From NCBI GenBank assembly GCA_013298415.1, contig JAAFHN010000219.1, positions 1 through 5,362 on the forward strand: 5,362 nt of DNA, read 5' to 3'. Positions within the stretch are counted from its first letter, which is position 1. Every line of letters starts with the position of its first letter. Positions 1 to 5,053 of this stretch are shown here, piece after piece. Under the pieces are notes generated by a model. It had not been told where the DNA came from, did no database searches, and saw only the letters and a program-made list of their open reading frames with translations. The translations under genes and the position numbers were made by a program. This DNA comes from Comamonadaceae bacterium. GTDB lineage: Bacteria > Pseudomonadota > Gammaproteobacteria > Burkholderiales > Burkholderiaceae_C.

Positions 1-477
1 TTCCCAGAAAAACTGATTCCTCTGATCATTCACAACGCGCTCGCGCTGAAAGACCTCCCGATCTACGGCGACGGCCAGCAGGTGCGCGATTGGCTGTATG
101 TGAGCGATCACTGCGCTGCGATCCGGTGCGTGTTGGAGGCAGGTCGGGCGGGCGAGGTGTACAACGTGGGCGGCTGGAACGAAAAAGCCAACTTGTCGGT
201 GGTGCATGCGCTGTGCGCCGCACTCGATGTCGCCAAGCCGCGCTCAGATGGCGCGAGCTATCGCAGCCAAATCAAATTTGTGGCGGATCGCCCGGGGCAC
301 GACCGCCGCTACGCCATTGATGCCCGCAAGATCGAGGCCGAGCTCGGCTGGAAGCCGGTGGAGACCTTTGAGACGGGCATCGCCAAAACCGTGGCCTGGT
401 ACCTCGCAAACCAAGAGTGGGTGGCGAGCGTGACTTCCGGCAGCTACCGCGACTGGACGGCCAAGCAGTATGGCTGA
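1..477 (+). CDS. rfbB: dTDP-glucose 4,6-dehydratase, 3' part (5' end outside window)
   Basis: RfbB/RmlB is a cytoplasmic NAD-dependent extended short-chain dehydrogenase that turns dTDP-glucose into dTDP-4-keto-6-deoxyglucose, the second step of dTDP-rhamnose synthesis. The frame is open from base 1, so the gene starts upstream; 158 residues are visible, and about 200 N-terminal residues (NAD-binding GxxGxxG, catalytic YxxxK) are missing if the family length of about 350-360 holds. The visible part has the family's C-terminal signatures: a start like FPEKLIPL, then YGDGQQVRDWLYVSDH (about residues 21-36 of the fragment), the substrate-binding stretch, then EVYNVGG, and RPGHDRRYAID followed by a GWKP segment. 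The stop TGA overlaps the rfbD start by 8 bp, which suggests translational coupling in one operon. The identification is firm and is supported by the three rhamnose genes that follow. Confidence 0.95.
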   Translation, partial: FPEKLIPLIIHNALALKDLPIYGDGQQVRDWLYVSDHCAAIRCVLEAGRAGEVYNVGGWNEKANLSVVHALCAALDVAKPRSDGASYRSQIKFVADRPGHDRRYAIDARKIEAELGWKPVETFETGIAKTVAWYLANQEWVASVTSGSYRDWTAKQYG

Positions 478-1438
478 GCAAAGGCCGCAGATTGCACTGT
501 TTGGAGCGAATGGGCAGGTAGGCTGGGAGCTGCAGCGCAGCTTGCAGCCGCTCGGCAAGGTGATCGCCTTTAACCGCGATGCCGCTCCGCTGCACGATCT
601 GGCGCGGCTGCAAGCTGTGCTCGACCAGCTCGACGCGCAGGTGCTCGTGAACGCCGCCGCCTACACCGCAGTGGACAAAGCCGAAAGTGAGCCCACACTC
701 GCGCAAACGGTGAATGCCGAAGCTGTTGCGCTCATGGCCACCTGGGCCAAAAAGCGGCAAGCCCTGCTGATCCACTACAGCACCGATTACGTCTTCGACG
801 GCTCTGGCGAGCACTTCCGCAGCGAAGACGCCGCCACCGCACCGCTGAGCGTGTACGGCGCGAGCAAGCTGGCTGGGGAAGCGGCCTTGGAGTCCAGCGG
901 CTGCGCGTACATGTGCTTTCGCACGAGCTGGGTGTACGCCGCGCGCGGTGGCAATTTCGCAAAAACTATGCTGCGCTTGGCGGCTGAGCGCGATGCGCTT
1001 AAGGTGGTGGGCGACCAGTGGGGTGCACCCACGGGCGCCGACCTGATCGCCGATGTGACGGCGCATGCGCTTCAAAAGCACCTTATCGCGGCCTCGCAAG
1101 CCGTTTTGAATGAAAAATCAGACCAGCGTCCTAGTATTTGTTATTCAGACAGCTATAAAAATGGTAGTGATGCCATGGGTGTGTTTCACCTTGTCGCTGC
1201 GGGCCAAACCAACTGGCATGCCTACGCAAGCCTCGTGATCGAGCGCGCGCGGGCCAGGGGCGCGGCGATCCAAGTGTCAGTCGATGCGATCCAGGCCATT
1301 CCCAGCAGCGCCTATGCCACGCCCGCCCAGCGCCCTTTGAATTCCCGCCTTTCCTGCGACAGATTGGAGAAAAGCTTTGGCCTGAAGATGCCGCATTGGC
1401 AAACCGGCGTTGAGCGCCTGGTTGATATGGTCACCTGA
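470..1438 (+). CDS. rfbD: dTDP-4-dehydrorhamnose reductase carrying an in-frame repeat insertion
   Basis: RfbD/RmlD reduces dTDP-4-keto-rhamnose to dTDP-L-rhamnose with NAD(P)H, the last step of the pathway, in the cytoplasm. The 322-residue product shows the Rossmann GANGQVG at 12-18, NAAAYTAVDKAE at 61-72, STDYVFDG with the catalytic Thr105, YGASK with Tyr129 and Lys133, RTSWVY at 151-156, GDQWGAPT at 181-188 and a C-terminal RPLNSRL segment. The ATG at 470 lies within the end of rfbB and gives the usual N-terminus (MAEQRPQIALFGANG). The protein is about 23 residues longer than typical RmlD (about 299). The excess sits at about residues 212-234, between the TAHAL helix and the GVFHLVAAG strand, and is encoded by an AT-rich repeat (1104-1170) with no stop in this frame. 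All catalytic residues are intact, so I infer a working enzyme with an extra surface loop. Confidence 0.96.
   Translation: MAEQRPQIALFGANGQVGWELQRSLQPLGKVIAFNRDAAPLHDLARLQAVLDQLDAQVLVNAAAYTAVDKAESEPTLAQTVNAEAVALMATWAKKRQALLIHYSTDYVFDGSGEHFRSEDAATAPLSVYGASKLAGEAALESSGCAYMCFRTSWVYAARGGNFAKTMLRLAAERDALKVVGDQWGAPTGADLIADVTAHALQKHLIAASQAVLNEKSDQRPSICYSDSYKNGSDAMGVFHLVAAGQTNWHAYASLVIERARARGAAIQVSVDAIQAIPSSAYATPAQRPLNSRLSCDRLEKSFGLKMPHWQTGVERLVDMVT
1104..1170 (+). repeat. AT-rich short dispersed repeat, copy A, inside rfbD
   Basis: This stretch has about 33% GC, against GC-rich flanks. It contains the 15-mer GTCCTAGTATTTGTT at 1128-1142, found exactly on the opposite strand at 4188-4202 (copy B). 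Both copies begin TTTTGA and end with GCT...AAAATG(G)TAG, and the distance from the 15-mer to the final TAG is the same in both (25 bases). A degenerate hairpin can be drawn: AGC-GTC (1125-1130) with GAC-A-GCT (1148-1154), loop 17. Repeats with a terminal AGCTAT..AAATAGTAGC-like segment are, from memory, common between genes in Comamonadaceae; this needs a search. Here the repeat is read through in frame as rfbD residues of about 212-234. Confidence 0.75.
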
Positions 1439-1445
1439 AAACAAC

Positions 1446-2348
1446 ATGCCCCACCAAACCCACACTTCAGAGCGCCGCGGCATCGTGCTGGCGGGGGGCT
1501 CCGGCACTCGGCTGTACCCCGTCACCCAAGTCGTCAGCAAGCAGCTCTTGCCGATTTACGACAAGCCCATGGTGTATTACCCTTTGAGCACGCTGATGCT
1601 GGGCGGCATGCGCAATGTGCTCTTGATCTCCACGCCGCAAGATTTGCCGCGATTCGCCCAACTCTTGGGTGACGGCAGCCAGTGGGGCATGAGCCTGCAA
1701 TACGCAGAGCAGCCTAGCCCAGACGGCTTGGCGCAAGCCTTCATCATCGGCAAAGCGTTTGTAGGCAACAAACCGAGCGCCCTGGTGCTCGGCGACAACA
1801 TCTTCTACGGCCACGATCTGCACCAGCAGCTCTACGCCGCCGACCAGCGTGCGAGCGGCTCAACCGTGTTTGCCTACCACGTGCATGACCCCGAGCGCTA
1901 TGGCGTCGTGGCCTTCGACGCTGATCGAAAAGCCGTGAGCATCGAAGAAAAACCCAAGGCCCCGAAGAGCAACTACGCGGTCACGGGCCTGTATTTCTAC
2001 GACAACCAAGTTTGCGACATCGCGGCGAGCGTCAAGCCCAGCGACCGAGGCGAGCTCGAGATCACCAGCGTGAACGCCGAATACTTGGCGCGCGGTCAAC
2101 TCAGCGTGGAGATTCTCGGCCGGGGCTACACCTGGCTCGACACAGGCACGCACGAGAGCATGCTTGAGGCCAGCAGCTTCATCCAGGCCATTGAACACCG
2201 CCAAGGCTTAAAAGTAGCCTGCCCCGAGGAAATTGCCTACCGCCGCGGCTGGATCGACGCTGAGCAAGTAGAGCGGCTGGCCGCGCCGCTGGCCAAAAAT
2301 GCGTACGGCAAATACCTGCTGAACATGCTGCGCGAAGAAGTCTATTGA
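1446..2348 (+). CDS. rfbA: glucose-1-phosphate thymidylyltransferase
   Basis: RfbA/RmlA joins dTTP and glucose-1-phosphate to give dTDP-glucose and pyrophosphate. It is the first and usually feedback-controlled step of dTDP-rhamnose synthesis. The 300-residue product (family about 290) has the nucleotidyltransferase signature GGSGTRLYP at 17-25, SKQLLPIYDKPMVYYPL from 31, the PSPDGLAQAF stretch around 90-99, LGDNIFYG at 115-122 with metal ligand Asp117, SIEEKP at 165-170, and WLDTGTHESM with the second metal ligand Asp232. I chose the ATG at 1446, seven bases after the rfbD stop. An in-frame TTG at 1410 would lie inside rfbD and add 12 residues outside the family fold. The Shine-Dalgarno match is weak, so translation probably depends on coupling to rfbD. 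Confidence 0.96.
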   Translation: MPHQTHTSERRGIVLAGGSGTRLYPVTQVVSKQLLPIYDKPMVYYPLSTLMLGGMRNVLLISTPQDLPRFAQLLGDGSQWGMSLQYAEQPSPDGLAQAFIIGKAFVGNKPSALVLGDNIFYGHDLHQQLYAADQRASGSTVFAYHVHDPERYGVVAFDADRKAVSIEEKPKAPKSNYAVTGLYFYDNQVCDIAASVKPSDRGELEITSVNAEYLARGQLSVEILGRGYTWLDTGTHESMLEASSFIQAIEHRQGLKVACPEEIAYRRGWIDAEQVERLAAPLAKNAYGKYLLNMLREEVY

Positions 2349-2351
2349 GTC

Positions 2352-2930
2352 ATGAACGTCATCCCAACACCGATTGAGGGCCTGCTGGTTCTGGAATCGA
2401 AGATCCATGGCGATGCCCGAGGCTGGTTCACGGAAAGCTACAACCAGCGCACATTCGAGGCCGCCGTGGGCAGCACCGTGCACTTTGTGCAAGACAACCA
2501 CAGCTTTTCGCAACGCGGCGTGCTCCGCGGTCTGCATTACCAGACCGCCCCTCATGCCCAGGCCAAACTTGTGCGCGTGGTGCGCGGCGCGGTGTGGGAC
2601 GTGGCCGTGGATTTGCGCAAGTCCAGCCCGACGTTTGGCAAGTGGCACGGATTGGAACTCTCAGAGGCCAATCAACGCCAGTTTTGGATTCCCGCCGGGT
2701 TCGCTCACGGCTTTGTCGTGCTCAGCGAAACTGCAGATTTTTTGTACAAAACCACTGATTTCTACGCGCCAGAGTGCGATCGGGTGATTGCGTGGAACGA
2801 CGCTTCACTCTCAATTTCTTGGCCGCTTGAGCATCGCGATCATCACGGTGTGGCTTTGGGAGAACGCCTGCAAATTTCTGCCAAAGACGAAAAAGGCGTT
2901 CCGCTCGCCAGCGCGGATGCCTTCGACTGA
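2352..2930 (+). CDS. rfbC: dTDP-4-dehydrorhamnose 3,5-epimerase
   Basis: RfbC/RmlC epimerises C3 and C5 of dTDP-4-keto-6-deoxyglucose to give dTDP-4-keto-L-rhamnose, the substrate of RfbD. It is a cupin-fold dimer in the cytoplasm. The 192-residue product shows DARGWFTESYN at 21-31, FVQDNHSFSQRGVLRGLHYQ with catalytic His62, KLVRVVRGAVWDVAVDLR at 72-89, WIPAGFAHGF with His119, and the catalytic Tyr132 in LYKTTDFY. The C-terminal SAKD motif holds Asp179, probably the partner of His62. Between the conserved WP (157-158) and ISAKD (175-179) there are 16 residues (159-174), whereas most relatives I recall have about 6-9, so the protein carries a small extension here. The start is three bases after the rfbA stop, so this is the last gene of the rhamnose operon. 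Confidence 0.96.
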   Translation: MNVIPTPIEGLLVLESKIHGDARGWFTESYNQRTFEAAVGSTVHFVQDNHSFSQRGVLRGLHYQTAPHAQAKLVRVVRGAVWDVAVDLRKSSPTFGKWHGLELSEANQRQFWIPAGFAHGFVVLSETADFLYKTTDFYAPECDRVIAWNDASLSISWPLEHRDHHGVALGERLQISAKDEKGVPLASADAFD

Positions 2931-2942
2931 AGGAGCCTTTTT
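2890..2942. terminator. Candidate intrinsic terminator at the end of the rhamnose operon
   Basis: An A-tract stem AAAAAGGC (2890-2897) in the last codons of rfbC pairs with GCCTTTTT (2935-2942) just after its stop. A further TCC/GGA (2900-2902 with 2932-2934) closes the stem across a 2-base bulge, leaving a loop of about 29 bases. A competing inner hairpin CCTTC-GACT-GAAGG (2920-2933) precedes the same T-run. The A...T symmetry means it could act in both directions, which would suit its position between convergent rfbC and hemE. The T-tract is only five bases and the loop is long, so it may be weak. Confidence 0.4.
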
Positions 2943-2965
2943 CCGGGCATCGGGGTAACTGGCCA

Positions 2966-2996
2966 GGAGCCTGGGCCGCGGGACCCAGTCGGCTCC
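2966..2996. other. GC-rich hairpin in the convergent rfbC/hemE gap
   Basis: GGAGCC-TGGG (2966-2975) pairs with CCCA-GTC-GGCTCC (2984-2996) around an 8-base loop with one 3-base bulge. A mutually exclusive stem GCGGGA (2978-2983) with TCCCGC (2994-2999) is also possible. There is no T-run on either strand, so it does not look like a classical intrinsic terminator. It could stall RNA polymerase or protect the 3' ends of the two converging transcripts, including that of hemE, for which I find no T-tract terminator. Confidence 0.35.
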
Positions 2997-3002
2997 CGCT
3001 TG

Positions 3003-4118
3003 CTATCTCCTCATTGCCCTGGAATAAGCATGCACTGCCTCCACCAGCACGGCCACGCTCTCAGGTGGCGTGAACTGGCTGATGCCGTGGCCAAGGTTGA
3101 AGATGTGTGTGGGGCCGGTGGTGGACGCATCGGTGTGGGGCAAGCCGAAGCTTTCCAAAATTTTTGCCACTTGCGCTTCGATCTGCGGCGCTGACGCAAA
3201 CAGCACGGCTGGATCGATGTTGCCTTGCAGCGTATGGCCACGGCCACCCACCTCGCCGCCCACTTGGGCGCGGGCGATGCCTAAGTTCACCGTCCAATCC
3301 ACCCCGAGCACGTCGCAGGGCAAGGCGCTCATTTGCGGCAGCCACAAGCCGCCGCCCTTGGTGAACACAATGCTGGGCACGCGCTGGCCGTCTGTGCCGA
3401 TGCTCTTCAGCCGCTTCAAGACGCGCTGCGTGTAGGCCAGGCTGAATTGCTGAAACGCGCCATCGGCCAAAGCGCCGCCCCAAGAGTCAAACACCATCAC
3501 GGCTTGCGCACCCGCGTCGATTTGCGCGTTCAGGTACTCGGCTACCGAGTCTGCCAGCACGCTGAGCATCTGGTGCATCAAGTCGGGCCGGGCGTACATG
3601 AGCGCCTTCACATGCCGAAAGTCGTCTGAGCCACGGCCTTCCACCATGTAGCAAGCCAGCGTCCAGGGGCTGCCCGAAAAGCCGATCAGCGGTACGCGAC
3701 CGTTCAGCGCTTTGCGGATGGTGGCCACTGCATCAAACACGTAGCGCAGCTTTTGCATGTCTGGCACGCGCAGCTCAGCAACCGCCGCCTCATCGCGCAC
3801 CACTTTTGCAAACCTCGGGCCTTCGCCCTCGGCAAAGCTGAGTCCAAGCCCCATCGCATCCGGCACCGTCAAGATGTCGGAAAACAAAATCGCGGCATCG
3901 AGCGGGAAGCGCTCGAGCGGTTGCAAAGTCACCTCGCAGGCCAACTCGGGCGAGGTGGCCAGGCCCATGAAGCTGCCCGCCCTGGCGCGCGTGGCCTTGT
4001 ACTCCGGCAGATAGCGGCCTGCCTGGCGCATCAGCCACACGGGTGTGTAAGGCGTGGCTTGGCGCAGACAGGCGCGCAGGAAAGTGTTGTTTTGCAGGGG
4101 GGCGTAGGGGCTTGTCAC
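3003..4118 (-). CDS. hemE: Uroporphyrinogen decarboxylase
   Basis: HemE removes four carboxyl groups from uroporphyrinogen III to give coproporphyrinogen III in cytoplasmic heme biosynthesis; it needs no cofactor. The 371-residue product (E. coli 354) shows PVWLMRQAGRYLPEY at 26-40 with the substrate-binding Arg31 and Arg35, FSDIL with the essential Asp81, GFSGSPWTLACYMVEG with Tyr157, VFDSWGG with Ser212, and FNLGHGI with His344. These match the known active-site residues of human UROD (Arg37, Arg41, Asp86, Tyr164, Ser219, His339). The start is GTG at 4118; it gives the normal family N-terminus (..PYAPLQNNTFLRACLRQ) and no in-frame ATG lies near. No strong ribosome-binding site is visible. 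The gene converges on rfbC and is the second gene on this strand after the DUF1569 gene, 117 bp away. Its upstream region contains repeat copy B. Confidence 0.97.
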   Translation of the reverse strand: MTSPYAPLQNNTFLRACLRQATPYTPVWLMRQAGRYLPEYKATRARAGSFMGLATSPELACEVTLQPLERFPLDAAILFSDILTVPDAMGLGLSFAEGEGPRFAKVVRDEAAVAELRVPDMQKLRYVFDAVATIRKALNGRVPLIGFSGSPWTLACYMVEGRGSDDFRHVKALMYARPDLMHQMLSVLADSVAEYLNAQIDAGAQAVMVFDSWGGALADGAFQQFSLAYTQRVLKRLKSIGTDGQRVPSIVFTKGGGLWLPQMSALPCDVLGVDWTVNLGIARAQVGGEVGGRGHTLQGNIDPAVLFASAPQIEAQVAKILESFGLPHTDASTTGPTHIFNLGHGISQFTPPESVAVLVEAVHAYSRAMRR

Positions 4119-4158
4119 GGTTTAGGCATTGGATGGGCCTAGCACGGTGAACAACAAG

Positions 4159-4224
4159 ATTGCTACATTTTAAGCAGCAACAAACTGAACAAATACTAGG
4201 ACAGAGGCTGTATTTGCCTCAAAA
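4159..4224 (-). repeat. AT-rich short dispersed repeat, copy B, upstream of hemE
   Basis: Read on the - strand this is a diverged second copy of the element inside rfbD. It begins TTTTGAGG, contains the exact 15-mer GTCCTAGTATTTGTT (complement of 4188-4202), and ends GCTTAAAATGTAG. GC is about 36%. It fills much of the 117-bp gap between the DUF1569 gene and hemE and lies 41 bp before the hemE start, so its TTAAAAT segment could supply part of a hemE promoter (inference only; I see no well-spaced -35 box). A short hairpin GAGGC (4204-4208) with GCCTC (4216-4220), loop 7, sits at its outer end. It has no T-run in the direction of the upstream gene and so is a poor terminator. Confidence 0.72.
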
Positions 4225-4235
4225 ACATGCTCGGA

Positions 4236-4742
4236 TTATCCCAAAACGACCCGCTCGGCATGGTTTTGTACATGCAGGGCATGCGCAAGGGCGTAGTCGG
4301 CTTTGTTCAGAGTGCCATAGGCAAAGTGCGGCTTGAGCGCGCCGGTGTGCGAATCGAAGCGAGCAAGCGCTGCACGCAGGGTTTGCACGCCATCCGAAAC
4401 AGTCAGGAGCTTGAGCGCGGGCGCGCCGGGAATAGGCTCCGTCAAGCCGTGGCTCATCTTTCCGCGCCACTTGAAGACGGCAAACGCCGCCGAGCCTGCG
4501 GTGCTTTGAAAAAAAGCCGATTTCGCTTCAGGAAACCCATCCAAACTGAAATTCACGCTTTGCGCCAAGTGCTCCAGCACCTGCGGCAAGGCCCAGCCTT
4601 CTCTGGTGTGCGCTTTGGGCGACGCGGCGAGGGCATCCAACCACTTCCGCACATCGGCACTCGCGCGCGGTGGGGCATCGGCGTGTGCTGTGCCCAGCAG
4701 CGGCGCGGCGACGGATGCGGCAAGCAATGTACGGCGTTTCAT
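4236..4742 (-). CDS. Exported DUF1569 (DinB/YfiT-like) family protein
   Basis: The 168-residue product begins with a signal peptide: MKRRTLLAAS with twin arginines at 3-4, a hydrophobic stretch to Gly17, and a likely cleavage after AHA (21). The RRxLL pattern and short hydrophobic core fit a Tat signal, though Sec is possible. The mature part matches DUF1569 (Pfam PF07606), a DinB four-helix-bundle relative, by the order WALPQVLEHLAQS (50-62), SLDGFPEAKSAFFQSTAG (66-83), a KMSHG segment (95-99), PIPGAPAL (103-110), PHFAYG (138-143) and HVQNH (157-161). DinB proteins usually bind a metal with three histidines; His58, His157 and His161 are candidates here. The function of the family is unknown to me. 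No ribosome-binding site precedes the ATG, and no alternative in-frame start exists before an upstream stop. It lies upstream of hemE on the same strand and is divergent from the Bug receptor gene. Confidence 0.85.
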   Translation of the reverse strand: MKRRTLLAASVAAPLLGTAHADAPPRASADVRKWLDALAASPKAHTREGWALPQVLEHLAQSVNFSLDGFPEAKSAFFQSTAGSAAFAVFKWRGKMSHGLTEPIPGAPALKLLTVSDGVQTLRAALARFDSHTGALKPHFAYGTLNKADYALAHALHVQNHAERVVLG

Positions 4743-4776
4743 AGGGCCATGATAGGGGTGAATTGGCCGCCTCCCA

Positions 4777-4790
4777 CTGGTGTCATGTCA
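4777..4790 (-). promoter_or_regulatory. 14-bp motif upstream of the DUF1569 gene, shared with the Bug promoter region
   Basis: On the - strand this reads TGACATGACACCAG, ending 34 bases before the DUF1569 start codon. The same sequence with one change (TGACATGACACTAG) lies on the + strand at 5031-5044, just before the divergent Bug gene. Each copy is therefore on the coding strand of its own gene. A common regulator site is possible; the motif contains a TGACATG core but no clear internal dyad. Confidence 0.4.
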
Positions 4791-4930
4791 CGCTTGAAAT
4801 GTCGGTGTATCGCGCAGCAATCGGTGCGCGGGGCTAGACGCAAAACGCAGCGCATGCCCACTGCCTGGGCTAGTTTTGCAACGACGCCCTGCGCAGCGAG
4901 GGCAAGCGAGACGGCGGCATTTCAGGCGTG

Positions 4931-5031
4931 ATTCCATTTCCAAATCATTACTGTCTAGGCGCGGAGTCGCAGGCAGTGCTGAGGCACGACAAGGCGACGC
5001 AACAACGACAGGAATGATTTAGAAATGGAAT
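4931..5031. repeat. Large imperfect palindrome (MITE- or REP-like)
   Basis: The left arm 4931-4955 and the right arm 5007-5031 are reverse complements at 23 of 25 positions, starting ATTCCATTTCCAAATCATT and ending AATGATTTAGAAATGGAAT. The 51-base middle is also partly self-complementary, with GTGC/GCAC around TGAG at its centre and GTCGC facing GCGAC. The arms are AT-rich and the core GC-rich. It has no coding potential. The structure is what a non-autonomous mobile element or an intergenic repeat would show, but I see no clear target duplication. A transcript reading into the Bug gene from upstream would carry a strong stem-loop about 22 bases before the start codon. Confidence 0.7.
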
Positions 5032-5044
5032 GACATGACACTAG
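5031..5044 (+). promoter_or_regulatory. 14-bp motif just upstream of the Bug gene
   Basis: TGACATGACACTAG matches, at 13 of 14 positions, the sequence upstream of the DUF1569 gene read on that gene's coding strand (4777-4790). It abuts the right arm of the large palindrome, sharing one base, and ends nine bases before the Bug ATG. It could be an operator near or within the leader, or a remnant of element ends, since the two copies also form an inverted pair around the 240-bp interior. Confidence 0.4.
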
Positions 5045-5053
5045 ACTCACGCG

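Larger units (their letters stand above)
4743..5053. other. Divergent intergenic region (311 bp) between the DUF1569 and Bug genes
   Basis: This gap must hold the promoters of both divergent genes. It contains a 14-bp motif near each gene (4777-4790 and 5031-5044) and a large imperfect palindrome (4931-5031) on the Bug side. A short hairpin GCCCA-CTGCC-TGGGC (4856-4870) and another, GCCCT/AGGGC (4886-4890 with 4899-4903), lie between them. On the - strand a 38-codon frame runs from an ATG at 4855 to a TGA at 4739 that overlaps the DUF1569 start codon (ATGA). Its use of ATA, CGA and CTA codons makes it doubtful as a gene. I find no convincing sigma-70 promoter by eye and no recognisable protein family. 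Confidence 0.6.

Noticed and set aside
272..1099. Long - strand open frame (275 codons) opposite rfbB/rfbD
   Set aside because: It is the antisense shadow of two well-identified genes and has no recognisable domain.
1410..1445. Upstream TTG start for rfbA
   Set aside because: It lies within the end of rfbD and adds 12 residues not seen in the family; the ATG at 1446 fits both length and operon spacing.
3753..4142. + strand open frame of 129 codons opposite hemE
   Set aside because: It is an antisense shadow of hemE, whose protein carries all active-site residues.
4204..4220. Terminator for the DUF1569 gene (GAGGC/GCCTC hairpin)
   Set aside because: On the - strand the T-run precedes the stem instead of following it, so it lacks the intrinsic terminator layout; it is more likely part of repeat copy B.
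4856..4878. Hairpin GCCCA/TGGGC followed by TAGTTTT as a + strand terminator
   Set aside because: The stem has only five pairs, and no + strand gene lies upstream to be terminated.
4227..4931. Long + strand open frame (234 codons)
   Set aside because: It lies antisense to the DUF1569 gene for most of its length, has a composition rich in Arg and Gln typical of reverse-strand frames, and shows no family motif; the - strand protein has a signal peptide and clear DUF1569 motifs.
4777..5044. Complete transposable element bounded by the inverted 14-bp motif
   Set aside because: No transposase, no clear target-site duplication in the flanks, and the motif positions relative to the two start codons fit regulation equally well; kept only as an alternative.
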